From positions 40,076,603 through 40,140,602 of the forward strand of contig NC_064435.1 in the NCBI RefSeq assembly GCF_023343835.1: 64,000 nt of DNA, given 5' to 3'. The notes beneath the pieces were generated by a model. It was not told the origin of the DNA. It did no database searches and saw nothing but the letters and a program-made list of their open reading frames with translations. Numbering within the stretch: the stretch's first letter is position 1; each line of letters starts with the position of its first letter. Origin of the DNA: Lagopus muta. Its lineage: Eukaryota; Chordata; Aves; Galliformes; Phasianidae. The position numbers and the translations under genes were made by a program. Shown piece after piece: positions 1 to 13,756 of the stretch.

Positions 1-1021
1 TGAAGTCTGTTATTCTTTTCTGAAAGCCAGAAAGCCCGGGTGAGTTTAATATCTTAAATGTGTACTAAAAATGCCAGGATTGTGATCGTTTCCTAGGAGA
101 GAGAGATATGGTTTCACTCCAAATACTTAGACAAAATTGGTTTTCAATAGTACTGAATTAGACATTTTTTTGACAATGAGATTCATAGAAGCAAGGGTAT
201 TCTGCTGTTTTTACTATTCCAAGATACAAGAAGATGAAGACTTTCAATGTTTAAGGCTTTAAGCCTGAGAATATTCAAACCTTTATTTCTTTTCTGTATA
301 CTCTATTCTTAATATTGAAAGATTATAATGATAGGAAAATTAAAATAGAGAAATATTAGTGTTGGGAATGACTTATCTTAGTTTAACTATAGCAGCTTCT
401 GCCTCAATTCTTTTCCTTGGTGCCCAGTCATAGGTTTACATTTCAGCACCTGTGAGATTTCAATTGCTCATGAAGTGGCTGCTAATGGCTTAAAAGTTAC
501 AAAATTGACATTAATTTTAGGATTCCTTCATATAACAGCTTGTTATATGTATTAAAAAAAAAAAGAAAGAAAAAAAAAAGCTGATGGAGACCTCATTTCT
601 ATATTGCACAGGATGGGAATTTCTCTGTTACTTAGTAAGAGATAAAAACCTTGGGACAAGGTAGGAGAATGAGCAGGACACAGGAACACAGGTTATACAG
701 CTATAAGAGAAATCTTGGAGACTTGGGGATTCATGGTCAGAGCCTTTGCATGCATTAGCAGAGAAGAAACAAATGACTTCTGGGCAGAAAACGTGGCAGC
801 AAGCGATTTCAGAAAAGGGGAAAGAGAATATCCTGTTTTAAAAGATGTTCCTAAGATAAGTTTTAGAGACTAGTCTTGGATATTGCAATAGACAGATAAG
901 TAAAAAATGCAGTATGCAGTTAAATTGAGGGGGAAAACAAAGGAAACAACATGAAGAGGTCAGAAAAAATAAAGACAAAAATGTATTGCATCTGAATGAC
1001 ACTATGGTAAGATTTCATGTG
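1..1021. other. Intergenic, no gene seen
   Basis: No coding region, RNA gene or recognisable repeat family was seen. The only local structure is an A-rich tract near 554-580. All open frames are short and lack recognisable domains. By position this is DNA downstream of SNTG1. Confidence 0.6.
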
Positions 1022-1382
1022 TGTATAACCAAGATGTTATAATCACAATATAATTGTGTCTAATCAATAGATATCAAGATGTTATAATCGCAATATAATC
1101 AAGAGAGTAAAGCAAAGCAGACAACGATAAGAAAAAGAAAATAAATGGAAGAGCTTACCCTTCGGTTGAGCTCACCAGAAGACACCAAAAGAGGGGATCT
1201 CCAGAAAAGATCCTTCCCCACTGGTAGCCAGCTCTTAAATAGGTCTAGGAGGGGTGCAGCCAGACTCCATCCCTTCCGGCAGCACAGGTGAATTGCCTTC
1301 ACCTGTGCTCCTCTGGCTGACTCATGGCTCACCTCAGGTGATTAATCAGAGGTTCAGGCCGTGACTCAGCAGTTCCCATACA
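1022..1382 (-). mobile_element. Solo LTR of an avian endogenous retrovirus (copy A)
   Basis: On the minus strand the element starts TGTATGGGAACTGC at 1382 and is closely similar along most of its length to a second copy at 14647-14982. No internal retroviral genes adjoin it, so it is a solo LTR left by LTR-LTR recombination. It carries a TATA-like CTATTTAA (about 1236-1243, minus strand), consistent with a U3 promoter. The low-coordinate end is uncertain. A 24-bp segment at 1031-1054 recurs at 1076-1099 with one mismatch, so the LTR terminus is partly duplicated and the true end may be 1057. With 1022 as the end, flanks CATGTG and CATGGG give an imperfect target-site duplication. I cannot name the family with certainty. 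Confidence 0.75.
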
Positions 1383-4300
1383 CATGGGAGGCAAGATTCA
1401 GAGAAGGATATCTTATTCAGAAGTGCATTCAGAACAATTTGTATTTTCAGGAAAAAATATGTTTATTTTCACAATATTTGTTCATCTTGCCATCCCAAGC
1501 CATTCTCTTTGATTTTGTCTGTATTGAAAGAAAACGAGCTGCCGTTACCTGATTTGCTGATTCTAATTTCCTGCCCTAAACACCTGTTAAATGGATTTTA
1601 CCTAACAGTTTGTTTATTTCTTTTCCATGGAAAACAGTCCTGTAAATCTGAACAGATATAACGCTTTTTTGGGGGGGGAAACCTCCCCTATGACAATTAT
1701 CTATGCTTACTTTGGTTTTCCATCACTTACCCAAGCCATCTGTTGAGTTAGAGCTGAGCTAAACACTCAACATCTCACTTATTGAGCAGTGCTTTCAGGT
1801 AGGCTTCACACCATGATGATAAACAGTGTTGATTAGAAAATGAAGCTGTCTGCAAAGTTAATGTATGTTTCGTTGTAGGCATGCAATGTTGTGGTACAAA
1901 TGACCTACCCTTGCTGGTAAAGAAAGGATAGTCTTTGTCTTTGAAGTAGATAAGTAGATGAGTTATGACTGAAGAACAGATTTCGTTCATTCCTTTGAGT
2001 GTACTTAAACCAGTGTGAACTATATTTGTTTTATGGGCAACTTTTATCCTGTGTAGGGTATTTGTCTGCAATTTCCCCAGCACGCCCACTCTTGACTGGT
2101 GCCAGAGGGACCAGACCTTGAACATTTGCAGATTTGAAAACCATTAGCAGTCCTGACTTGATACCAAATGTGAGTGGACAGTTTTTGCTGCTTTTGATTT
2201 TTCTTCTGTGTTCTGTTCCCTCTCAATAAGCAAGTACAATACCTAGTCATTTTTCAGCACTTTTTGAAAAAGCAAATTTATTGCTATTTCAGAGATGTTC
2301 AGACATCATAGTGATGAGAATGACAGCAAAACCCAGGAGATTTACTAATTCTCTATTCTGAGTGGACTTTAATGGTGTGCAGCAGAAACTGAATTTGAAT
2401 GATTAGTGAAAACCAAAGTATTAAGCTCTGTCCATTTATGCACTGAGTAAGACAGAAAGCATCTGTAAAAATCAACCAAACAAACAATCAGTAGATGATA
2501 ATGTAATCAGAGTGGTCAGAATTTGACCTGACACTTGAATGGAAAAAAGCGATTAAGTTTTTGCAGTCAGGGCTAATAATAGTATTTCCTAATACTAGTT
2601 TACTTAATTTTGACTACGGAGTCAAAACTGCTCTCTGGAAAAGTGCTTTTTATTAGTGTAGGGAGATTCTTTTCTTTCAGTTTGAGCTGTGGAAATTGTG
2701 ATTGCCAAGCCATGAATGTAAGAAGAAGAAAGTTGAAAATAGATCCAGCAAATATAGTAGAGCAAAATAAATCAGGAATGTCAACTCAGTCTTACACTTT
2801 AAACAGAAAGGAACAATCAGCAATATTCAGACGCACCAATTTCACCTTTTTAAAAGGTCTGAGTAAGTAATGATTGCACAATAGGATGAACTGGAGCATG
2901 TAAGATTGAGGCCAAAGATGTCAGATGTATTCACAGTATATATTTTCTGTTTATTTTCTTTTCTGCAATGCTATTTCAATACTGATAAAGTCTAAGAAAG
3001 TTATGTGATGGTATTTTCCATGTGGTTAATTTATTTAAGACAGTGAAACATTAGAACTGAAAATCCTTTAATTTTTCATTAGGAACTTCATTTTGAGCCT
3101 GAGACATATCTTTAGTCTTGATTCTGTACAACTGTGCTGCTAGTTTTCTGATTTCTGTAGACTCAGTTTCTTTATACTTCAGAAGGCTGAAAAGAATGTG
3201 TCATTTATAGAAGGTGATATTTCCATGAGCATATGCTGTGACATTAATAATGTTCAACTGTTGCAAATAGATAAATAAGATATACTGTAAAAGCCAAGGT
3301 CTCACAGGAGTTATTTTGCACATCTTTGAGTCTATCAAGATATTCACATTTTCCAACAACAGTACCACCATGAGTATCTTTAACATCTAAAATTTATCAG
3401 TTAAAATCATCACCAATGGAACTATCACAGTACTTTTCAAAGCAATAATGTGAAAATAAGATATTCAGGGAAAACAGAAACAGATAAAAGTTATTGAATC
3501 CTAAGATGTATGTTTGACAACATAAAAGTACATTTATAGTTTAATTTAGAGCATAAATTACATAAATTCAAATAAATTTAATTGCCTGTGTCCATTCTCT
3601 TTTATTTTACAGCTCTAACACGTAGGTTGTTCAGCCCTGAATGCTCCAAATCCATGCGTCAAAATAGAAAAGCACATGGTTTAGTTCTTAGGTACAGGGG
3701 CATAGGAATAGCAGAAAGGAGACAATACAAGTTATTAATGAAGAATATTACTGAAAAAATGTTTACCTATGATAACAGTAGACAGAATACAGTTTTCCAG
3801 CTGTCAGTCATTGTAATTGCATTTGGATTCTACAGTAATCATTACTAATTGCTTTTCAATCCACTTTGGAAAAGTGGGGAAGAGGAATAGTGATGTAAGT
3901 CACCACTTGATATTCACGAGATTGCAGGTAGTATAGAAAGAGGCTCTGATTGAAAATGGCAGATTATTTTGCCTCCTTATGCTTGCAGACACCTGGGGCA
4001 GCTTGGCTTTTCTGTGGGAATGGCAAGTCTCAGCAGGCTGCAACTGCGTAAGCCATTCTACCTTACTGCTTCCACTCTTGTTGCTACTGGGGAATGGTGT
4101 CAGAAGCGCCCTAGAAGAGTTGATGAGAGCTCAAGTCTATAGTGAGCACCATAAACATTCAAAAACTGTCTACTGTGTAAAAGACTAATTTCCCTAGACC
4201 ATTGATTTTATTTTTCTTGTTTATGTTTTTTTCGCAAAGCATTGTGTATCTTTGTCTCAGAACACAAGAAGAAATTAAAAGACAAAGTAGCACTTGAAGG

Positions 4301-6436
4301 TAACTGAGATCATAAGCTTTGAACAAAATATTTGATGCTAACTCAGAATTACTAGCACACAATCCATTCATAACACATTCTTGTTTGTTGTTGCTCGTGC
4401 TCATTCAGAATTCTAATCATTAAAACATTGTTATTTACTTGAATAGTAGTTCTCCTTTAGGTTTGATTCCAACACATTACAAGTAGTCAAGATAGGGCAA
4501 AATAAGCAGAAGCTTGGAGTTTATAACTTACTGATCAGATATCAGGAAACTTGACATACTTAGCACAGCCATATGCCTACTGTGGAGTCAGGAGCTCTTA
4601 AATGAAAATGATCTCTAGTACATCGTAAGACAACAACATGAATATGACATCTAAAATTAAGCTTCCAGAATGCTTCATATGCTTCATTATGTTATTTAAA
4701 TGGAAAAAAAAAAAAGAAAAAAAAAAAGATTGCTATAGATGCTACTTTATTGAAGTTTATTGCAAGAGAGTTCTAATTACCAACCACTGTCACATTTTTA
4801 ATATCTCCATTAAAGATATTCAAACAAGGACAGATTTTCCTAAGATATGTTTGCTCATCTTGTATGACCACGACTGTAGTTAAACATGTTTTTGCCTATA
4901 ATGTCTTCAGCACATATTTCAGGTGAATATGCTACAAATACCTGCCCAGTGATATTGATCACTACACCATATTAAGAGAGTTTCCCTGAGAAATCACTTT
5001 CTCATTAGGCATAGAGAGTTTATTTGCTGGAAACATGCTGCAACATTTGACCATCTATCACTTCTCTTGTGCTGGTTGTAATCATTAGTTACCTTGCAGA
5101 AAGCTTTAAAGTTATTGCATTTTATAACAACTACTGAAGATTTACAGACTAGTTGGTGATAACAATTATAATCCTGTTAAAAGCACATTAAGGCAATATT
5201 ACACTCTGAAGAAATGCTTTATAACTGAGTTTTGCTATATAATACCAGTATTTGAACTTTTCTCCTCAGCAGACTTACTAAAATATTTTGATAATAATCT
5301 AATGGGATCAGGAAACACTTTGTATATAAAATCTACTGTGTTTATATTATTGCTATGTCATATCTCAAGTCTGATAAAATAGCACTGTAATCAGAGACAT
5401 CTTTATTTTTACTGATTTCAAGTCCAGTGACAGAGCAAATTTTCTTCGAAGCTCTGTTCCCAGATAGACTACACAGGCTATTGCATCTTCCAGAAGGTTG
5501 TAACAGACCATTCTGATGCAAAGTTCTGGCTCCCATCCTTCTTTTCCTATTCTATATTTCAATAAAATTTCATGTATCCAAATGATATTGTTTTACATCC
5601 AAATTGGTACTTTTTTTTTTTCTATATTCGTTGAGCACCATGAGAGGCAGAACTCAAAACGTACGTGGTTTCCCATAAGAAAGTTCTAATGCAGCATTTT
5701 GAGAACAGGGAATGTATTATATGCCTTGAAAGCAACAGTCAGTGACCACACAGCCACTAGTTAGTTCCACAAACACATTACAGTATCAGTAAACAGGTAT
5801 AAATCATACTAATGCCTTTCTTCTACTTAGGACTGTGATTTCCTACATGATTTTCTGTTAATACACAGGAAAAGGCCTCCAAGGCTATATCTGTCTTACT
5901 AAATTAAACATACCCAATATTGTGTTCTGGCACTGAGACAAGCTGGCATGGAGTAGTACTCATACATACATCTGCACAATTCACAGGGTGATGACACTCA
6001 CTGCGAACAGCCCTTCTCTGTGCTCATTCCTTAATCACACCTGGAATTGTTTTAGAGACAGCCGAGGAAGACTCTGTGCCAGAGATCGCTTCAATCACTC
6101 ATTTAACCAGAGCCGTAGGAGTATAAAGCCATAATAATTTCACAGTAAAAGCAGTATAGTTTCAGTGCCCAGGATTGCTATGCAGCATCACTTTACTTAC
6201 TAGAACAGAGGAAACCTAACTGAGCAAAGTCTGTGACATTACACTTCTGCTTATTTGATTTAATCCAAGGGATAATGATCACTAGGTACAGAATCAGGTA
6301 TTTTACTGGAGGTGCAGTTAAGAACAGTCCACAAAAATAATATTATAGATATTTCATTAACAGATTTTTTAAATACAATTGAAAATTCATACAGACAGGG
6401 AAGAGAAGGTAGTGCTACATTTCAGGAGTAGAAGTT

Positions 6437-6439
<3 letters not shown>
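1383..6439. other. Intergenic, no gene seen
   Basis: About 5 kb with no recognisable gene or repeat family. Open frames are at most 116 codons and show no domain. Small features are an interrupted A tract near 4700-4728 and a G run at about 1672-1679 that can pair with the following CCTCCCC. Confidence 0.55.
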
Positions 6440-6472
<33 letters not shown>

Positions 6473-6511
6473 CTTTATATATATATTAGGTGTATATATA
6501 TATACACCTAA
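6440..6511. repeat. AT microsatellite with a perfect palindrome
   Basis: A TA dinucleotide run is followed by a second run containing a perfect 26-bp palindrome at 6486-6511. Its centre is alternating TA flanked by AGGTG and CACCT. It can form a cruciform. It looks like ordinary microsatellite evolution plus a local inverted duplication. Confidence 0.85.
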
Positions 6512-8412
6512 AGTTGTATAAGTCATATCAAAAGCCTGGTTTTCTTGCAAATATGGTATGACATCAATATGGCAAAAACGTCACCATGAAATTATGTTGT
6601 ATATAAATCAGGTGATATCTGTGGAGGGAGGTAGCATTCTTGCAGTAGTATCTTTGCATATCGGCAAAATCTATTTTACTTTTAACAGTGTAGTCTATAA
6701 GCATTTTCTGATACTGAACTCACTAACAGATTAATACTACAGTTATATTCTGTTCTATCACTATGTGATCCCATGACATAGCTTGTTAATTGAATTGTAT
6801 TTCTCACAAAATGAAACCCAATTTGAGTTTGTAATCCCTTGTGGATCTATTTTCAACTGGAACTAGAGATCCTTTTTTGGGAACCTGCCTTCTAAGTTAA
6901 ACTGCCATGAGGTTACAGATATTTTCATCTTTATTTGCCATTCATACACACATGTAGATAGACAGTATTGAAACTGAACATTTCTGGTCAGCCAACATTG
7001 TTATTAAACGTATGGTTTTTCTGTCTTCTGAAAACTATGAAAAGATCTGATTCTCGGTACATTACCACTTACCACAATGGTCAAGCAAGGGCTCTCTTAT
7101 AATTGGTGATTACCTTGCAGTACTACTTTTTAGGCAATATATATAACAGAAAAGAACTCTAGGCAGAAGTAAACATCTATTTTTCACATCATTGGAGCCT
7201 TTTCTTCATGACTCAGTGACTTTTTCTTTCCTTTAAAGTGAGAAACAGCAAGTGAAATGTATTTTTAGAGTTCTACTTGGTTTCAAAACCTCCAGTTAAA
7301 TCTTCATAAAGAGAAAAAAAGGATTTTAATCCTCCTTTTGACTAGTCTTCCTAAGGTCACTTATCTTACGTGAAAAACCAGCTTATTTGTTGATGAAGAT
7401 AATGAGTATGTGTTAAACAATCCTGTAAGGACTTTGTCCAACAGCTGCTGTCCTTATTTGACTCTTACTGACCTCTAAGTGATATATCAGCCATTGGACT
7501 TTGAAGATCAGATGTAATATTAATGTAATTCTTGACATATGATTTCATTAGCATGCTGAATTTTGGCCACAGTTCTAGACTCTTCAATGACAATTCATAT
7601 AGATTGCTGAGCAGACATAGAGAGCTATTGATTCCTGCAGGATTCATCAATGCAGTTTTTCTGTTGTGACTCATTTAGAGCTGCTCTTAAATTATTTGAT
7701 AATGCAGTGGTCTTACCTAGTGGTTTCTGTATTTTTTTGGCTTAAGTGTCTCTTACTTGGAATTGTTTGAGATGAGTCAGAAAATAGATGACTGAATATG
7801 TCCTGTGTAAGAATCATTAAGAAAAAAACCTCATTATTTGGTGGCTCTGGCCTACAACATCTTTTCGAACCTGAAGGGGAAAGAGCCCACTAGCACAAAT
7901 AAAGGAATGAAGAAACTTTTCTGTTATACAGAGGGACAGAGTTTAGGGCTACTACTTAACATCCAGAGGGGAGAATCCATCCAGATACATAGAGAAGCAT
8001 AGCTGCATATGTGAATTGGATATGACTTCACATGAGATACAGCATTTTATATACATATATATGTGTGTGTATACACACACACCTTTTTGGAAAGGCTTGA
8101 ATTAGGAAAAAGTACTTACACATTATTTGGTACTTTATAATCACTGTGCTTTTTTTGATAATGTCAGAATGAAAGCACGCTGTTTTAAGTATGATGCTGG
8201 ATTATCTAAGAAAATACAAGATCACAAAAGAAGAAAAGTAGAAGTTATAAAATTCAGGTAAATATGTTCCTACACAAAATACATCAGAAAGGACTAGCGA
8301 GAGGCCCTAATTCTGAGATCAGCTATTCTACAACACTAGGGAAAAAAATAGCCACAAATAACCACATAAGTAATAAATTTGTATTAGGTTATCCACAGAA
8401 AAGAATAGGTTT
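6512..8412. other. Intergenic, no gene seen
   Basis: No gene is supported. A 20-bp perfect palindrome of GT repeat facing AC repeat lies at 8062-8081. Otherwise the segment is unstructured AT-rich sequence. Confidence 0.55.
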
Positions 8413-8414
8413 TA

Positions 8415-8946
8415 TGAGAGTCACTCCAGAAGTAATGCCTCATATTTATTTCCATGGAAACTACAAAAGATACAAAGAGCAAAATAACACTATTAGATAA
8501 AGCAAATTCTCAGCTACAGTAGTCACCATAACCATCGGCTATGTAGTTTCACCAGTGATGAACAAGAGCCTGCATGCCATAATTATAAGAATCTGCACCA
8601 ATGAAGGTGACCCAGTGTTGCCGCTGCGACTGCTGAAACACATCACCACCACGTCACTGTGCTCACCTCCACTGTTTGGTCTCAATAAACATTCAGCAAT
8701 TGTTGATGAATGTCAGTGGGTGGAATTTTTTCAGCAGGAAGAAGTTCAATGACATCTTTTTTTCATATGCACTTCCATATTGGATGCCATTTTGTCAGGC
8801 TGCCCCTCTGCTGCCATCTGTCACACGGCAACAAAACGTAACAGAATATTGGTGGAAAGATTAATCCTCCTCTGGATACCACTGCCTCTGATTTTGTGGG
8901 CCAGCATAATAATATAGGAGGCATTACATTCAGAGCAGTCCTTGCA
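8415..8946 (-). mobile_element. Internally deleted mariner (Galluhop-like), copy 1
   Basis: A ~532 bp element flanked by TA at 8413-8414 and 8947-8948, the target duplication expected of Tc1/mariner elements. Its ends are inverted repeats sharing GTAATGCCTC. The minus strand holds a decayed start of a mariner transposase: a helix-turn-helix region with relics such as EVHMKKRC and LLNVY followed by stops. It then runs directly into the far terminal repeat, so the catalytic DDD domain is absent. The copy could move only if mobilised in trans and now appears dead. Copies 2 (36009-36547) and 3 (60920-62250) have the same structure. The family name is from memory of chicken repeats. Confidence 0.85.
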
Positions 8947-8948
8947 TA

Positions 8949-11900
8949 TTTGTAGTACATATGACATTTAGCTCCATAAAACTCTATTGAAGCACTGGAG
9001 AATAGAAGGGCTTTTTTTTTTTTTTTTTTAAGTGTTGACAAGTTCAAAGACAGAATGAAAAGACACAGTCCTCAAGTCCCCTTAAATGTAATTTTCCAGT
9101 CACCTCCACTTCTACATTCTAGTCATGAAATTTACAGACTTTTTTTTTCCCAGTGTTCCTGTTCACTCATTTGCTCAGATACATGAAAGAAATATATTTC
9201 CACAGAAAGAGTAGGCAGTTTCCCAACTGGCTTGAATTAGATTCCTTTGTGTTCCTTTATGTTTCTTTTCCTGATATGACTTCTAACTATTTTCTTGCTT
9301 AATTCTACTCTTAAACTACAGTTAAAAGGAGAATCTAGCTATATGAGAAGGACAAAATGCATGTAGAAAAATCGTACAGGATCATGACAGCAAGACCATA
9401 GGAATATTTGTAACATAACTTGCTTTTTGTTATCATTATCTAGATAAACTTCCAGATAATTTACAGCATCTTATCTACAAAAACATTGTGATCAGCAGCA
9501 TTTTTGCTACTTTGCATGTGGCCGCTATTGAAAAGAATGACCTGAAAAAGAAAACCTATAAAAACAAACAAACAACATTGGCACATGACACGTCTTTTAC
9601 TATTAGATCACAGAGCCAGCAGAAATTTGTAGGGAATTACAATGTCTACATGTGTTCTTCTAAGAGATAGTGTAAGGGAGGAATATCCATTTAACTTACC
9701 TTTGAAGCCTCTTCTTCCTTTTCCTGTCCTCCAAACACCAAATACCACATGTCTAAACCTAGGAGGATCAGGGTTACAAACTTCTTTATTGCATAATTTT
9801 TTCTTAAATAAACTCCAGACAATCCAGTTATTGATGCTCCTAAATCTTAGTTCAGCTCATTAATTTAGTTACCAATTTAAGTAACTGAGCAGCTTAGCCA
9901 TGTGCATTTTATAATATATAATGGAATGACAACCAAAAGTGGCTTTTAACATGGAGATCTGCAGTAACTTGCTGAAAAAAAAAAAAAAAAAAATCACAGT
10001 TCACATACATGCTATTTTTTTTTTTTATATTGGCAGATAAGATGCTACACTTTCTTGTTCTGAATAATTAACATATAGAATGTTAATCTTTTTAATACTT
10101 AGCCATATTCCAGTAGTACTGATATAGTTACTGAAATACTGGGTTTATATACGAAATTTTCAATGGTACAACTGAGAGATCAACTTGCCAAATTGCTGTG
10201 GGATGTTAAAAACTAATACATACATAGATCTTATAGATTATAGATCAAAAGCATCATTATAAAATCTATACTTTTATTTGAAATCATTCTATCTTTTAAG
10301 CATTTTTTAAATTTTTCTATGAGTATATAATTCTGACTTACATAACTTCGGTGTGATATACTTGTTTGAACTGGTATGTTCATTCTCTTCAGTAAGCTCT
10401 CTTCTGTTAATCTCAAAATATTTAAGGTGTTATACTAATTTTTGAGGTGACAAAAGTAAGCTATGAGCCAGGTACGTGGCTTACCAATAGTATGCAAGTT
10501 AAAAGATTCAGAAAAATCAGAAAAACTTGTGTTTTTCTAAGACCACAATTTTAACTGACTCCATATTTGATGTTCTTGAAATGGAATATATGTATATGTT
10601 TTCCAAAAGTAATCAAATTCCCTGGTATTTGTCAGCTTTAATTTAATCATACAGATTAAAAAAATTACATACCATTTAAGATACTTTTGGTAGAACAAAA
10701 GAGTACAATAAACTACTGACCTCTTCCAAGAATTCGATCTTGTTTTTACTTTGCACCTCACAGCTTTCTAAGTGCAAAGTAGCAGTTCTCAAACTGTGAG
10801 CTTGGCACCATAGGGGGACTTTGATCTCCTGTAGTGGAGAGTTCAAATATGACAAGCAAAACCATATTAAAAATATATATTTATTTCCTACTCTAATTCT
10901 TTCTTTTCTGTTTTGAATTTCTGTAATTCAGGACTTTTAGCATATAGAAGCTATTTGTGGTACACCACATACTTTGTATCTCTGCATCAACTTCAAGTAG
11001 ATTAAGACTAAGTAACTAGCAAGTTTGTATTTCTGTACTTATGTTTACTATTTTAGGAAACATTTCAGGCTGTGGACAAATGCGGTGGCATACATTCAAA
11101 AATAAGTTCGGAATTTGTTTGCATTTTAATTAATTATTTAATGAAATGGTTAAGGATAGTGGTATAAAAAATACTATAAGAAAGAAACTCAATCAATTAT
11201 ATGAATCTAGGGATTCTGAGGAGATTCCCACAACCAGTGTGGTTGTGGGGTATGTTGTAGGATTGTGTATTTATGTTGTACAATAGATGCTACCATGAGA
11301 GATATATGAAAGTATTAAATGAAGAAGTCACTGGGATAATATGGCAAGTAATCCAAGGAGCTCAGCTACAAAATTAAAGCACTGTGGAAAATATTACATT
11401 GTGCTATTGAGACATAAGTCAGTTCTTTGCTCTAGTTGCCCAGACTCACATCTCTGAAAAAGTGCTCAGGAGGTGATTCTGGGAGCTGCAGGATGGAGAC
11501 TCCCACTCACTGCAAAGGCAGATGAGCCTACAATAAAGCACTAAGTACTGAGATAAAAAAAAACCGCCTCAGTAACCTGTTGGACTTCTGTCCATGGGCT
11601 GGGGTCAACTAGCCCACAGATAAAGGCAGCACCATGGAAACCATATAATTAGATATATATATATATAATATAATTAGATTTTCAAAGGCTTCTTATGGTC
11701 TTTCTCACCCAAGTCTTTTAAAGGAACTGAGCTGCCAACAGGTTGGAGGAAAGGATGTTTTAAAAATTGGAAGGAAAGGTTAGAACTTTATTTTCCAGTC
11801 CAGACAAGAATCAGCAGTGGATTCCTGCTGACCAGCCTTATTCAGCTTTTTAGGACACAGAAGGAGCTAAGCAGTACGTACAAAAGTTTATAAATCATAT

Positions 11901-12319
11901 TAGACTTTTGCAAGTAGTTAAATGCCACATCACTGTCACAGTGTTGCAGAAAGACTTTCCAAACAAATGATCATTCTAGAAGATACATATGAAGAAACTT
12001 TCCCATTAAGTGGCTCCATGAGGCTGAATTTGGAACTGATATTTAAGAATGAGCCAAGGCTAAAAAGTTTTCTAATAATTGGCTCCATCTGCAGCAGTAG
12101 AAATGATGAAAGTTACCAGAATGGATTTTGTTCATGATAGGCACTGAAAAAAACAAAAAAAAAAAAAACAACACAGAGGATGTCATTTTTGCTGGTAAAT
12201 AAAATCCTGCTGCCCTCAGCTTTATGCATCGCATATGGTTCCAGCCTCTACACTTCAGGAATAGCATAATCAATGTAGACAACATACAGAGAAAAACACG
12301 TAAGACAGTAAGGAGGATG
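8949..12319. other. Intergenic, no gene seen
   Basis: No coding region is supported. Minor features are a T run near 9011-9029, an A run near 9975-9992, a perfect 10-bp-arm hairpin with a 3-nt loop at 11227-11249, and a short AT run near 11650-11668. Confidence 0.55.
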
Positions 12320-12660
12320 GAGTAACTTCTGTGTGAGGAGAAACTAAACAGGCTGCAACTCTTTAATTTGGAGAGGAGAATGGGGGAGGAACATAACTGG
12401 GGTTTATAAAATCATGGAGATGATGGACAAGATCACAGCAGCTGAACTATTCACTAAGTTAAGGCTTTTGATCAAACTAATATTAGGTTGTTTAAAGGTA
12501 TACAAAATAGGGTAATTATTTATGTAGTAACTTTCTAGACCTTGATGTTAAAGAGCTTGTTGGAGCAGACAACACTGGCTAATTTAAAATAGGGCTGGTA
12601 ATGTTATGGACAACAGATCTGAAAAGAGCACTAAATGGATGAGGCATGGTTATGTCTTCC
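12320..12660 (+). mobile_element. Ancient CR1/L3-like LINE 3' fragment
   Basis: The strand carries the diverged motif order of the 3' part of ancient amniote CR1/L3 elements: an AAACAGGCTG-like segment, TTTAATTTGGAGAGG, TTTATAAAATCATGGA, then a degenerate stretch with AAACTAAT and TTTAAAGG at the expected spacing. It is much more diverged than the CR1 copies elsewhere in this window and has no intact frame. The 3' limit is vague. Confidence 0.65.
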
Positions 12661-12977
12661 TTTATCACTCACACAGAAATTCTTATGGTGCGGAAGTATG
12701 GAATAGCTCTAAATATCACTTATTTCCTGTCCTCACAGATTTTCCCCTAGGACCACCTGAGTTTCTGACTGATAATAATCTCATAGTCCTCCTTGTGAAG
12801 TGGTGAGGAGAGAGGGAAAAGTAATCAACAAAATGTCACAGGGAACAGTGAATGAAGAAGGAAAGAGTGTGAAAGTAAAAATGGAAAAATAAGGAACTTC
12901 AGACAGACTGTGCACAGAGCACAACCCCAAAGCCCACCACTCCCTGATGAAATCCAAGGAGACAGCACCTTAAACTC
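12661..12977. other. Intergenic, nothing recognised
   Basis: No gene or repeat family recognised. The first part may be further decayed LINE sequence continuing from the ancient fragment on its left. Confidence 0.4.
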
Positions 12978-13170
12978 ATTCAGAATCATAAAATGTTTAA
13001 ACTTGGAAGGGAAATTACAGAAGTCCCCTGGTCCAGCCACCCATTCAACCAAGGCAACCTTGATCAGATTATCCAGAATATGTCCAGATGACTTCTGAAG
13101 AGGGAGACATCACCTGGGCTATTCCAGTGCTCTATTATCCATATTGGAAAGAAGTGCTTTGTGAATGTCA
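12978..13170 (-). mobile_element. Old CR1 LINE 3' fragment
   Basis: Read on the plus strand this matches the antisense of CR1 3' ends. An AATCATAAAATG-like start is followed by TTGGAAGGGAAAT, GGTCCAGCCACC, a degenerate middle, and GGGCTATTCCAGTGCTC and AAAGAAGTGCTTTGTGAA near the right end. The element therefore lies on the minus strand and is diverged. No coding capacity remains. Confidence 0.75.
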
Positions 13171-13710
13171 GTGTTCATAGAAATGCTCATTATGAGAAAG
13201 TTGATGATTGACAATACATACTATACATCAAGGGGCTAAAAATAATCTTTTTAGAATATTTTGGGAAATTTGATAGAAAGACATTTATTTTTAATATTGA
13301 CCTTCATAAAAGTGGGGAAAAAAATAGACAGGGGACAACAGTTTCTGTTACAAACTGTAAGCAAAGAAACACTTCAAAACCATTTTTACATCCCCCCACC
13401 TCCCTCAGGTTTAAAACAATCTAAAAGAGAAGAAAAGAATACTTTTGTCTCTTGATTTCTGAATTATGTTCTCATCAAATAACTCTGAAAATCTCTTTTC
13501 TTTCTTCACTATCCAAACACATTTTACAGATCAATTCTAAAGACATGAGAAGGATTATGTATAGGATTTTACAGTATAAACTTACAGCACTCCACAAATA
13601 TCTTGACAATAGATATATACACACATATTTAACAGCAGTCTCTTTCCAGTGGAAATGTTTGTCTATCCTGAAAACCCTAGACAAGAAGTGTTAGCCCAAG
13701 GCACTAGGGG

Positions 13711-13756
<46 letters not shown>

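Noticed and set aside
1099..1332. 77-codon minus-strand frame, similar to the one at 14672-14902
   Set aside because: Both are translations of the same LTR, which is non-coding.
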